Assembly: GCF_000208925.1 (NCBI RefSeq)
Contig: NW_001914952.1
Span: 1-54,996 of the forward strand
Direction of reading: 5' to 3'
Length of the DNA: 54,996 nt
Source of the DNA: Entamoeba histolytica HM-1:IMSS
Taxonomy: Eukaryota > Evosea > Mastigamoebida > Endamoebidae
Below, piece after piece: positions 30,929 to 41,574 of the stretch (positions are counted from its first letter, which is position 1; the number at the start of each line of letters is the position of its first letter). The position numbers and the translations under genes were made by a program. Below the pieces are notes generated by a model. The model had not been told where the DNA came from, did no database searches, and worked only from the letters and a program-made list of their open reading frames with translations.

Positions 30929-33103
30929 TTACTTAAAGATTTCTGCTCTTACATGACGTTTATATTCAACAATGTCACCAGGGAATTTAGTAATAGTTTG
31001 GTCATGTAAATGCCAAATTTCATCACAAACTTGACTAATAAGACGTTCATCATGGGTAATAATTAAAACACCACCTTGATACACAGCTAAAGCACGAGCT
31101 AATGCTTCAACAGTTTCAATATCTAAATGATTTGATGGTTCATCAAGAAGTAATAAATGAGGTTGTTTATAAGCTAAATCAGCAAATACAACACGAGATT
31201 TTTGACCACCAGAAAGAGTATCTAATCTTTGTAAAGAAGAATCACCAGTAATTCCAAATCTACCTAAGTGTGATCTTATTTCTTGAACTGTTTTTTCAGG
31301 ATATTTATTTTGGAAGAATTGAATTGCATTAACTTTGAAATTTAATTGATCAACAAAATGTTGTGCAAATACTCCAATTCGTGCTTTACGATTTCTTTGA
31401 ACTGTACCTTCTACAGGAGTTAATGCATCAATTAATAATTTAAGAAAAGTAGTTTTACCACATCCATTTCTTCCAACTAATGCAATACGACTTTCCATAT
31501 TCAATGCAAAATTTAAATTTTTAAATAAAATTTTATCTGGTTCATATCCAAATGTAATATCATGGAATGAAACAATATTAGAATCTAATGGTTCTACATC
31601 TGGGAATGTTAATGTTACTTCGGCATCATCAACAACAGTAGATACTTCTTTCATTTTTTCCATCATTTTAATTCTACTTTGAACTTGTGGACCACGAACA
31701 GCAGAACATTTAAATCTATCAATAAATTGTTGAATATGTTTTCTTTGTATTTGTTGAGCATCATATGCACGTTGTTGTTGTAATAATCGTTTTTGCATTG
31801 TTGCTTCAAATGTATCATAATCTCCTGGATAATATGTAAGTTTGAAATCTTTAAAATGAATAATATCTGTAACAATTGCATTTAAAAATTGTCGTTGATG
31901 AGAAACAATCAATAATGTTCCATCCCAATTCTTTAATACTTCTTCTAACCAAATTAATGCATGGAAATCTAAATGATTTGATGGTTCATCAAGAAGTAAT
32001 AAATCAGGATGCATATAAATAGCTTTAGCAATAGAAATTCTCATTCTCCATCCTCCTGAAAATTCTTTTGTTGGTCTTTCAAAATCTTTTTGAGTAAATT
32101 GAAGACCTGTGAGAATTGATTTAATTCTTGACTCTGCTGTATCTGCATCTAATTCAGCTAATCTAGAATATGCCATTGTTATCTTTTCAGCATTTACCAA
32201 TGGCTCTTTTTCAAGTTCTGCAAGGTCTGCATATAATTGAACTAATTCAACATTTGCTTCATAAACTGTTTGGTAAACTGAACGATCATCTCCATCAACT
32301 TCTTGTTCAATAAATTGCATTGTCATATTATCAGGAATTGCAACATTTCTTGTAGCAATAACTCTCATTAATGTAGATTTTCCACATCCATTTCTACCAA
32401 TAAGTCCATATCTTCTTCCATGTGCTAATGTCAAATCTGCATCTTCAAGAATAAGATGTTTACCATATGCAATACTTATATTATCTTGTTTAACGTCTTT
32501 ACAATTACTATCAACTTTAGCTTTATTAACTGAAATAGTTGGTGCAGATACTAATCCAGCATTTTCGTATAATTGTTTTCTTTTCTTTTCTTCCATTTCT
32601 TCTCTCTTTTTCTTCTTTTTTTCCATTTTTGCATCACTTTGTTCAAGTGCTGAATCTTGAACTAATGTCTTTTTAAACAAACTACCTCCATATAACTTAT
32701 TATCTATTTTCTCTACATTATATGCTTTCTTTAATCTTTTAACATTAGAAACAATATCATATTCCATTGGTCTTTCTTCAAGTTTTTGTTCAATTATTTG
32801 CTTTGCTTTTTCTTCACTATTACATGCTTTACATGACATAATAATTGCTAACATTCTTGTTTCAATATCAGATCGAATCATTGCTTTAGTGTTTACTAAT
32901 GAATTAATATAATTATCAACTATTGGATCAATTTTATTGTCATATTCAATTATCTTTTCTTTTTCTGGTTTAATTTTCTCTTCTTCAATCTTTTCATGTT
33001 CTTGTTCTAATTCTTCTTCAATCTTTTCTTCAACTTTGTCAAATTCTTCATTCTCAATTTCTGCATGAATCACTGGTTCAGTTGATGTGTTGCTATTTGA
33101 CAT
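30929..33103 (-). CDS. GCN20: ABCF-type ATPase, Gcn20/ABCF3-like
   Basis: 724 residues. Two ABC domains without membrane segments: GRNGCGKST / FSGGWRMRI / LLLLDEPSNHLD and GRNGCGKTT / LSGGQKSRV / LLLLDEPSNHLD. The linker between them contains the basic helical region typical of ABCF proteins. The N-terminus has an acidic E/K-rich stretch (about 15-50) and a Gcn20-type helical domain (about 60-140). Gcn20 works on the ribosome with Gcn1 to activate Gcn2 kinase under amino-acid starvation. The Gcn20 assignment over other ABCF members rests on the N-terminal domain. Confidence 0.88.
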   Translation of the reverse strand: MSNSNTSTEPVIHAEIENEEFDKVEEKIEEELEQEHEKIEEEKIKPEKEKIIEYDNKIDPIVDNYINSLVNTKAMIRSDIETRMLAIIMSCKACNSEEKAKQIIEQKLEERPMEYDIVSNVKRLKKAYNVEKIDNKLYGGSLFKKTLVQDSALEQSDAKMEKKKKKREEMEEKKRKQLYENAGLVSAPTISVNKAKVDSNCKDVKQDNISIAYGKHLILEDADLTLAHGRRYGLIGRNGCGKSTLMRVIATRNVAIPDNMTMQFIEQEVDGDDRSVYQTVYEANVELVQLYADLAELEKEPLVNAEKITMAYSRLAELDADTAESRIKSILTGLQFTQKDFERPTKEFSGGWRMRISIAKAIYMHPDLLLLDEPSNHLDFHALIWLEEVLKNWDGTLLIVSHQRQFLNAIVTDIIHFKDFKLTYYPGDYDTFEATMQKRLLQQQRAYDAQQIQRKHIQQFIDRFKCSAVRGPQVQSRIKMMEKMKEVSTVVDDAEVTLTFPDVEPLDSNIVSFHDITFGYEPDKILFKNLNFALNMESRIALVGRNGCGKTTFLKLLIDALTPVEGTVQRNRKARIGVFAQHFVDQLNFKVNAIQFFQNKYPEKTVQEIRSHLGRFGITGDSSLQRLDTLSGGQKSRVVFADLAYKQPHLLLLDEPSNHLDIETVEALARALAVYQGGVLIITHDERLISQVCDEIWHLHDQTITKFPGDIVEYKRHVRAEIFK

Positions 33104-34641
33104 TCTCTTTCTATAACAAAAGTTCCTTTCTTTTCTTTTTGAAGTTTGTCTTTCTTTTCTATTTCACAACCCTATTTTGTTTTTAATACCATTCTCCTTT
33201 GAAAAATGTGTTATTCTTTATTTTGATGTTTCATCATCATAATTATAAACAAGAATCTCTATCATACATTCTTTGTGTTTTATTTAATCTAGAATCATTG
33301 AATTTTAATGATTAAGAATAAAAGGGAATATAAAAATTGATTAAAAAATCATAGTCATAATTTTTTATTTGGTTAAATAAAACACTGAGTTTTTTATAAT
33401 TTAAGTATTGGTTTATTTCTAAAAACACATGACAATATGAAAGTGTAATCATACTTTACATATTTTTATTGAAATGAAAATTCAATTTGTGCAAAACTAT
33501 TTATTTAAAAAAAAGACTAAGGCAATTGAATAAAATCTTTTTTTTCTAATTGTCAACAACACTAAAACAGACATGATTGAAAAAAAAGATATGTATTTTT
33601 ATTCTTGAACTGTTAGTATTGAATTTAATCATAGTTGTGTATGTTTTATAAGTTTATTCAACTAACTTTAAACCAAATAATATTAGTTAAATGATTGTCT
33701 AACGATTAGTTGATTACTAGGTTATTCAGTCATGCCTTAAAATTAAGCTGAGTCTATAATTCAAATACAAGTTGTTTTATTTGATCTTATTAACTTTTTG
33801 TTGTACTTAAAACAACATTATATCAACAATAAACATGGTTTGTTTTAATGAAATAAAGAATAACTGAAATAACACTAATTATTATTAAGAACATAAGGTG
33901 ATAGAATCATAAATATAAATAACATACAATATTATAAAAGAGTATTTATGTATTAGAGTTATTGTATTTAATAAAAGAGATATAACTTAAAAGATTGACC
34001 AATTATTTAATTCTTATATAAAATACCATTTTATTCTTTTAAAATCATTTTTATTTCTTTCCTGTATCAATGAGTAAAGGAGAGACTGAAATGAAATATA
34101 TTAAAAATAATTAAAATATTAGTTTTATATTAAAATCAAATACTTATTTTACATTGATAATTTCAATATGTAGACTATATTCAATGAATATAGAAGATAA
34201 ATCAGAATATACTTAAGATTCTCTTCTTTTTTAATATTGATGTTATTACTTTTTATTCGTTTCACAATTAAACCATTTATTATTGAAAAGGATTCAATTA
34301 TTTATTGAAATGATAATTATCAGAAAAGAATAAAAATAAATACAGTTAGATTCTAATATTTTATTATCTGGTAATTGTATCTTTAATAAATATTAATCAA
34401 ATTAACGTAGCATGAAATTGATAATAATAAAAATGAAGTAATGATAAATAGGATATTAATTTAATCAAAGAATATTGAATGAAGTATTATTAGTGTTTTT
34501 ATTAGTTGTTCAATATCTTAAGACGAGTCTTTGCTTTTATTAAAAAAATGGTTATTTATATTTGGTTGCAGTAGAAGAAATGTTCGTATTATTATTATTT
34601 TTTGTTATTAGACTTTATTTTTTAATATTCAATTTTCATTT
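33104..34641. other. 1.5 kb AT-rich intergenic region
   Basis: It lies upstream of the ABCF gene and ends at the SINE target site. No ORF, RNA gene or repeat recognised. Confidence 0.55.
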
Positions 34642-34661
34642 TTATTACGTTATTAAATTAA
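34642..34661. repeat. SINE target-site duplication, left copy
   Basis: TTATTACGTTATTAAATTAA, identical over 20 bp to 35211-35230. Confidence 0.9.
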
Positions 34662-34857
34662 GATCGAAAGTGGCACTTCTGAAACACCACACATAAACCC
34701 TAGTACAAATTCAAACTTCGACTCTCCCAGTTATTATCTGGTTATGACGGTGCTTTTGAATTAGGAATGTATTAGGGAATGCTGCAAAGGGTGCAGCAAG
34801 AGAATACAGTAGAATATTACATGGATGTAATATAAGAATCTACTGAAGTGTGGGTAT

Positions 34858-34909
34858 GACTAAAAGAAGATTAGTCAAAATAAGACTAAAAAGAAGATTA
34901 GTCAAAGTA
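34858..34909 (+). repeat. Two 26-bp internal SINE repeats
   Basis: Units GACTAAAAGAAGATTAGTCA and GACTAAAAAGAAGATTAGTC, each continued to 26 bp. Each unit also holds the inverted words GACTAA / TTAGTC. Confidence 0.85.
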
Positions 34910-35130
34910 ATACAGTAGTAATGAAATGATTCCTTCTTCCATTCATAAAATAAGAAAAATGAAATTCCTGAAAATTAAGGCAGAAAACAAACAAAGGCTT
35001 AAAAAGAAGAAATAAGCAGAAGAAGTTTGAAAAACCTTAATAAGAAGAAATAAAACAAAGAAGTGCTTTCCTCATTTTGCAAGACAAACCTAAATGATAG
35101 GTTAAACAAAGAGATTACTCTTTTTTAATA

Positions 35131-35162
35131 AGCTCAGGGATGGGATTAGTCTCCCCTGAGCT
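35131..35162 (+). other. Perfect 9-bp hairpin in the SINE 3' region
   Basis: AGCTCAGGG (35131-35139) pairs with CCCTGAGCT (35154-35162) around a 14-nt loop. It lies about 50 nt before the 3' end, a place where reverse transcriptase recognition is plausible. Confidence 0.6.
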
Positions 35163-35210
35163 AGGAAGAATAGATGAAAAATCTATTAATACTTAATTAA
35201 TTACTTTTTA

Positions 35211-35230
35211 TTATTACGTTATTAAATTAA
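35211..35230. repeat. SINE target-site duplication, right copy
   Basis: Identical over 20 bp to 34642-34661. Confidence 0.9.
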
Positions 35231-35625
35231 AGCTCTCAAAATGTATTATCTGTTGGTTGATAATATTACTGAAGTGTGTTGATATTGTTAAATTTTATTT
35301 TTATTATTCTCATTTTACTTATTTATACATGTTTCTTTTGTTCAAAATATTCTAATAATATAATAACCAGTCATTGTCGTATCAAATATAAGATAAATTT
35401 TTCTATTCACAATAATAAAATAAAACATAGATACGAATATCATATAACAATTAAAATCAGAGAATACAAAAGAATAAAAAACAAACTGATTATATAATTA
35501 TATCATAATATTATTATGAATGATAAATAATTTTTATTATATTTCCAATAAATTGAAAACATGAAGAAATACTTTTAAGTCATTAACATAAAATGAAACA
35601 TTGATTAAATTAATATTTATATGAA
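35231..35625. other. 395-bp intergenic region
   Basis: Lies 3' of the P-glycoprotein gene. AT-rich; the short ORF inside is low complexity and not supported. Confidence 0.55.
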
Positions 35626-38600
35626 TTAATTCACAGTTCCAAATTGTTGCATAGCAAGTGTATAATAAAATCCTTTCAAATCCATCAATTCTTGATGTGT
35701 TCCTTGTTCTACTATTTTTCCTCTCATAATAACACATATTTGATCTGCATTTTGAATAGTCGATAGTCTATGTGCAATAATAATTGTTGTTCTTCCTTTT
35801 GATGCTTTGTCAAGTGCATCTTGTACAATCTTTTCACTTTGTGTATCAAGTGCTGATGTAGCTTCATCAAGTAATAACACTTTTGGATTTCTAATCAATG
35901 CACGTGCAATAGCAATTCTTTGTTTCTGTCCTCCTGATAATTGACTTCCTCTATCACCTACCATTGTGTTATATCCTTCTGGCATTGCTGAAATAAAGTC
36001 ATGTGCATTTGCCATTTTAGCAGCAGCATAAATTTGTTCATTACTTACTTCAACTCCTTCAGGCACTCCTCTTTTAATATTATCTATAACACTTTCAGCA
36101 AATAATACTGGTTCTTGTCCAACTAATCCTATTTGATTTCTTAAGAATTTAACATTCAAATCCTTAATGTTATACCCATCTAATAAAACTTCTCCACTTG
36201 TTGGGTCATAAAATCTTTCAACTAATTGAATTGTGGTTGATTTACCACATCCTGATGCTCCTACTAATGCAATTGTTTTCCCTTGTTCTGCTTTGAATGA
36301 AATACCTTTCAATACTTCATTATCAGCTCTTGTTGGATATCTGAAACGTATGTTTTTAAATTCAATTTCACCTTTAACATCATTAAATGTATTTCCATTT
36401 ATTTCACTTGAATCTATTTTAGCATTTCTATCAATCAAATTATATGAATGTCTTGCTGCTTTCATTGATTTACCAATATCAGGAATAATTTCTCCAAAAT
36501 TTCCAACTCCATGTGCTGCAAAAACAACAGACATAATAGCTTTTTGAATTTTCATATACCTATCCATAAATTCTTGATAAAATCCTTGATTTGTTTGTGT
36601 ATAATTCAAATTCTTTGCTAAAAGATAAGTACCAAGATAATATCCATAAGCATCAACAATAAAATTTGATAAATTTGTAATTGCATTCACTAAAGCAAGT
36701 ATTAATCCCCATTTAAAAATATTTTTATATGGTTTTTTCAAATTTAATGAATATTGTTTTAAGAAATATTCTTCTCTTGTTAATGATTGAACTGTTTTCA
36801 TCGATTCAACTGCTTCTACAAGAGTAATTCCCGATTCTTCATATGCTTTTTCAGCTGGAGATGATTGCATTGAATTTAATTTAAAATCGAAAAATAGAAT
36901 AAGAGTGTGAATAGGAAATACAGCAATAACACAAAGTGCTAACTTCCAATCATAATAAAGTGCAAATCCAAATGCAAAACATATTGTAGAAATGATATAA
37001 ACAAGATTTCCAAGAAATACACCAGTAATTCCATTTAATTTTGTTGGATCAGATGATAATCTTGTAACTAATGAACCTACTCGATTTTCTTTTCTATCAA
37101 ACCATCCTATTTCTTGTTTGACAATTGATTTAAACATTCTTCTTCTAACACTACCTATTAAATGTTCTCCTGAAGATAGGAATAATCCAATATAAAAGTA
37201 ATGGGATATAAGTCCAGCAAGTGCAATTCCCATGATCCAAATTATAGTATTAACTAATGTATGTTGTTGTTCGTCTGTTAGTTCAACTCCATCTTGTAGT
37301 TCCATCATCATTACTATCAAATCAATAAATTTAATTGTAAAAATTGGAAATACTGCACCTCCTACAATTCCTCCAATAGTAGCAAGTATAAATAATACAA
37401 AATTCATTCTTAGTTGTTCAATCATAATTCTTATTATTGAAAATCTATTTCTTTTCTTTCTTATTTTCTTTTCTTTCTCATATTCTTCTTTAATTTTACT
37501 CACAATATCTTCCTCCTCATCATGACTCTCTTCAACAATTATATTTTCTACTTCTTTATCTTCTTGTTCTCTAAATTTCTTTAAGTCATTTTCAACGGTT
37601 TCTTGTTCAACTTCTTCTTCCATACTTTGTCTTTTGACTAATCCATAATATGTTCCTTTCAAATCCATTAATTCTTGATGTTTTCCTTGTTCAATAATTT
37701 CTCCTTGATGAAATACACATATTTTATCTGCATTTCTAACAGTTGTTAGTCTATGTGCTACAATAATTGTTGTTCTTCCTTTAGATGCTTTTTCAAGTGC
37801 TTCTTGTACAATCTTTTCACTTTGTGTATCAAGTGCTGATGTAGCTTCATCAAGAAGAAGAATAGATGGGTTTCGAATCAATGCACGTGCAATTGCAATT
37901 CTTTGTTTTTGTCCTCCTGATAATAATGCTCCTTTTTCTCCAATTATTGTGTCATATCCTTCTGGAAGTTTAGAAACAAATTCATGTGCATTTGCCATTT
38001 TAGTACATTCAATCATCTCTTCTTCACTTGGTGTTTTTCCTTCTTTAGCTCCAAGCATAATATTTTCTCGAATTGTTCCTGCAAACAACACTGGTTCTTG
38101 TCCAACTAATCCTATTTGATTTCTTAACCATTTGATATTCAATTCTCGTATGTCTTTTCCATCTAATGTTACTCTTCCACCATTTGGCTCATAATTTCTT
38201 TGGATTAATTGAATAGTAGTTGACTTCCCACATCCTGATGCTCCAACTAATGCAATTGTTTCTCCTTTCTTAATTTCAATGTCAATTCCTTTTAATACAT
38301 GATGAGATGGTCTTGTTGGATAAACAAATTGAACATCCTCAAATCTAATATTCCCATTACACTCAGTTGGACATTCACCTCCAATAGACTGACAATCAAT
38401 ATCTGGGATTCTATCAATTGTTGTAAATATTTTATAGGCTGATGCTTTTGCTGAAAATAACAAATTTAATGGTGTTGCAGCCATTGCTAGTGTTTGAGAA
38501 GCAAATAGTACTGACATGAACACCGTTAATACATCCCCAGCAGACACACCTTTACTTCCTCCTTTTCCTCTAATGACTAATGAACCATACCAACTTCCAA

Positions 38601-39516
38601 GTGCATATGATGCAATCATGAAAAATGTAATAATTGAAAATCCTAATCCAAGACATTGTCCTTTAATTCCATTAAAGTGTTCATTTTGTTTTATTTTTTC
38701 TTCATATTCTTCAATAAATTCATTTTCTTGATTTAATGATTGAACTGTTCTAATATTTCCTATTGTCTCTTCTGCAATAGCACCAGCTGCTCCAAACACA
38801 TTTAATGCTTTTGTTTCATATTTCATTCCAACTATTTGAAACCCTGTGAAAGAAAATGAAGATAATGGAACAGTTGCCAACACAACTAATGCAAGATCCC
38901 AACATTTTGTAAATCCAATAACATAACCTGTAATAACCATTGAGATTATTTGAAAAATCATTCCAAATTTTGGACCAATTCCATCTTGATAATTTTTAAT
39001 ATCTGTTGCTATTCTTGCTGTCAATTCTCCTGATTCTTGAAAATCATACCATGTTGCGTCTTGTCTTAATAATGACTTGAAATATAATCTTCTCACTCTA
39101 ATTCCTTCTCTTTGTGAAACTACAAACAATGAAAATGTTCTCAGAAAACTCAACACCATACTTATCACTCCAAAATATACCATCTTCACAACTACTTTAT
39201 TCACTGACTCTTTTACTCCTTCAACAATCATGTGATTAACTTCTTCATCTATTATTGTATTATCACCTGGTGTATAAATATAACTATTAACTAAGTCTCC
39301 CATCAAAAGCATCATGAGTGGTTGCATTACTCCATTTCCCAATGAACTTATAAGTCCAACTAGTACTAAAATCATGTCAATCCAATCAGAATATTTGAAA
39401 AGTTTTATTACACTAACATTTCCTTCTGTGTCATGTAATTTATTCTTAGTTGAAAGTTCATCAGGATCAGGTGTTACATTGAATATATTAAAAGTATCAA
39501 CAGGATCACTAAGCAT
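35626..39516 (-). CDS. P-glycoprotein (ABCB full transporter)
   Basis: 1296 residues, ATG 39516. Two halves, each with a six-helix membrane domain and an ABC domain: NBD1 Walker A GASGCGKST near residue 424, signature LSGGQKQR, LLLDEATSALD; NBD2 Walker A near residue 1085 with the same motifs. The N-terminal tail is cytosolic. This is the layout and length of Entamoeba Pgp proteins, multidrug exporters of the plasma membrane known for emetine resistance. Which Pgp paralog this is cannot be told here. Short DNA stretches are identical between the two NBDs (see findings). A TATA-like box lies upstream. Confidence 0.95.
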   Translation of the reverse strand: MLSDPVDTFNIFNVTPDPDELSTKNKLHDTEGNVSVIKLFKYSDWIDMILVLVGLISSLGNGVMQPLMMLLMGDLVNSYIYTPGDNTIIDEEVNHMIVEGVKESVNKVVVKMVYFGVISMVLSFLRTFSLFVVSQREGIRVRRLYFKSLLRQDATWYDFQESGELTARIATDIKNYQDGIGPKFGMIFQIISMVITGYVIGFTKCWDLALVVLATVPLSSFSFTGFQIVGMKYETKALNVFGAAGAIAEETIGNIRTVQSLNQENEFIEEYEEKIKQNEHFNGIKGQCLGLGFSIITFFMIASYALGSWYGSLVIRGKGGSKGVSAGDVLTVFMSVLFASQTLAMAATPLNLLFSAKASAYKIFTTIDRIPDIDCQSIGGECPTECNGNIRFEDVQFVYPTRPSHHVLKGIDIEIKKGETIALVGASGCGKSTTIQLIQRNYEPNGGRVTLDGKDIRELNIKWLRNQIGLVGQEPVLFAGTIRENIMLGAKEGKTPSEEEMIECTKMANAHEFVSKLPEGYDTIIGEKGALLSGGQKQRIAIARALIRNPSILLLDEATSALDTQSEKIVQEALEKASKGRTTIIVAHRLTTVRNADKICVFHQGEIIEQGKHQELMDLKGTYYGLVKRQSMEEEVEQETVENDLKKFREQEDKEVENIIVEESHDEEEDIVSKIKEEYEKEKKIRKKRNRFSIIRIMIEQLRMNFVLFILATIGGIVGGAVFPIFTIKFIDLIVMMMELQDGVELTDEQQHTLVNTIIWIMGIALAGLISHYFYIGLFLSSGEHLIGSVRRRMFKSIVKQEIGWFDRKENRVGSLVTRLSSDPTKLNGITGVFLGNLVYIISTICFAFGFALYYDWKLALCVIAVFPIHTLILFFDFKLNSMQSSPAEKAYEESGITLVEAVESMKTVQSLTREEYFLKQYSLNLKKPYKNIFKWGLILALVNAITNLSNFIVDAYGYYLGTYLLAKNLNYTQTNQGFYQEFMDRYMKIQKAIMSVVFAAHGVGNFGEIIPDIGKSMKAARHSYNLIDRNAKIDSSEINGNTFNDVKGEIEFKNIRFRYPTRADNEVLKGISFKAEQGKTIALVGASGCGKSTTIQLVERFYDPTSGEVLLDGYNIKDLNVKFLRNQIGLVGQEPVLFAESVIDNIKRGVPEGVEVSNEQIYAAAKMANAHDFISAMPEGYNTMVGDRGSQLSGGQKQRIAIARALIRNPKVLLLDEATSALDTQSEKIVQDALDKASKGRTTIIIAHRLSTIQNADQICVIMRGKIVEQGTHQELMDLKGFYYTLAMQQFGTVN

Positions 39517-39546
39517 AAGAATGGTTCAATAAGATTCTGCCCTATT

Positions 39547-39555
39547 CTTTAAATA
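39547..39555 (-). promoter_or_regulatory. TATA-like box of the Pgp gene
   Basis: On the minus strand TATTTAAAG, matching the Entamoeba TATA-like consensus, 30 nt upstream of the ATG; a TTGAACC lies between box and start. Confidence 0.5.
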
Positions 39556-41500
39556 GACTTCTCCTCAGAATATGAAGTATGTCTTGCACGAAAACAGTAA
39601 AAACTCGTTACTCTTGGAATAATCTGGCAGTTCGTTTTCGTTGTTCTTCTCGTATTGAACCAACATGTTATTACTCAAAACCTTTGAACAAGTTCATTTA
39701 GTTTTTAATTTACTTAACCACAATTGAAATAATGATTTGATTACTATTAACGATATGGCAAACAATTTGTTTCTTTTGCTTCTATTGAAACAATTAATCA
39801 ATTACCAAAAATTGTGTTATTTCTACTCAAAAAGAGAAACCAAGAAATGAATTTAACTTTGTAAAGAAACAAAATAAAACAGCATGAATAAGTCACTTAA
39901 TTAATTCTATAATAATATATTTTTTGTCTTCGACTTTTTTAGTAATGCTTCTTTAACACCTAATCATTTCCATATCCCCACAGAAAATTATAAACCTTTC
40001 TTTCTCTAATAAACTCATTAAATATGTTATTTTTAACTTAATGTACCAAAAATTATTTGATTAAAAATAAGTGACAGTTTTATTTTTGTTATTTCAATAA
40101 CCATAACTTATAACACAGTAATTTACTTTATTAATATATTATTATCTTATTATATTTCTCAACGAAATTAATCCATTTCAGCTCATTGGCATGGAAGAGA
40201 AACTTTTATTCATTTGATTGATATTAAATAATATCTAATAGTCAACATAAATCAGAATTAAAACCACAAATATTAAAACTATTTAAAAAAATTGTATCAT
40301 GTTATTATGTAATAGTGTACTATTGATTAATATTTATTGAAATTAAATAAGAATGAGATATAACGAAAAAATTGTACAATGAATTTTTGTTCATCTAATC
40401 TAATAAGAAAAATAATGAGTTATAAAGAAGAAAAGAAAATAACTATTAAAATTCATGCTTACTTATTGAAATTCATTATAATTAACTTCATAACCCTTGA
40501 TAATTGAGAAACAAAACAACAACACTGACATAAAACATTCATGAAATAGATGTTCTTAATAAAAATGATAAAATTTAATGATAATAATCTTCAAAAACAT
40601 TAATTGTAAAAAAAACCAATAAAATATATAGAGAGTATAAGACTGATAAAAATTAATGAGAAATAAAAGAAAAGCGGAATATATTAAAATTATAAGAATA
40701 ATGTAAACATTCAGTAATTCAAAAAATTAAGAATAGATAACTTTTGTAATTCTTCAAATTTAAAATATCTTATTCAATTGTTTGAAGCAGCACAGCTCAA
40801 TCAATAAAGTCACAAAATAATACATAATGATCAACAAAATGTTGATGAACTAATTCAAATCTTTAATAAAAGAAATTAAACAATTTACTATAAGTCTGTC
40901 TATCCTCTTTATTACATAATTTATATATTCAATAAAATATTAATAAATTCATACAAGCATCTAATAATATGATTTTGGTGTTTTAGTTTATCAAAAATAA
41001 ATAAACTGATTGAATAGGAAATACACAAAATTATTATATCTTCATTATATGATTTAGTTGTTCATTTGTTTATTTTTAAGAAGTAAAAAATAACAAAATT
41101 AACAATAGTTTTCTTTGAATTAGGTATTTGAATATTTCAACCATTACAAACTTATTTACATATTTCAAATACAAAATTAATGATTATAAAATGTTTTACA
41201 AATGAGAAATAACGTTCTACATTACCACCTTGGTTTTATCTTTGATTGTGTATGTTATAAACAATAGAACGTAATGGTTATAATAAAAAACATGAACAAT
41301 TAAAATAAACAAAAAAAGAAAAAAGGATGTACAAAGAAATACATTCCAGTCATTTTGACTTATGAAGTGTTGTATAAATTCATAATCAACAATAATGTAT
41401 TAAATTGAGAAAATGTCATAATAAAATAAAAAAACACAAATTGAATAGAAATAGTTTATATTATTTAAGAAAGAAAAAAAAACAATAATAATAGTAAAAG

Positions 41501-41508
41501 GAACTAAA
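41501..41508 (+). promoter_or_regulatory. GAAC-type element of ribosomal P0
   Basis: GAACTAAA, 66 nt upstream of the ATG at 41575. Confidence 0.35.
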
Positions 41509-41574
41509 GAAATAAAAAGAAGAAAAACCCTGAGATCCAAGAAAAAAAACCCTGAAACACTTGTTATTGTAGCT

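Larger units (their letters stand above)
34662..35210 (+). mobile_element. SINE1-like non-autonomous retrotransposon (549 bp)
   Basis: Bounded by a perfect 20-bp target-site duplication, so both ends are exact. It starts GATCGAAAGTGG. It carries two adjacent 26-bp internal repeats (34858-34883 and 34884-34909), a hallmark of EhSINE1-type elements, and a perfect 9-bp hairpin near the 3' end. The last about 70 nt are similar to the 3' end of the LINE at 47171-47244 (CTATTAATACTTAATTAATT), as expected if the LINE machinery moves it. It has no coding capacity. The intact duplication suggests a fairly recent insertion. Confidence 0.92.
39517..41574. other. 2 kb divergent intergenic region
   Basis: It lies between divergent Pgp and P0 genes. 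The first about 180 bp next to Pgp are less AT-rich and may be its promoter; the rest is A/T-rich without ORFs. The 8-bp inverted words ACGTTCTA (41212) and TAGAACGT (41265) were seen. Confidence 0.55.

Noticed and set aside
41212..41272. 8-bp inverted words ACGTTCTA/TAGAACGT
   Set aside because: Short arms 45 nt apart; not beyond chance in a 55 kb window.
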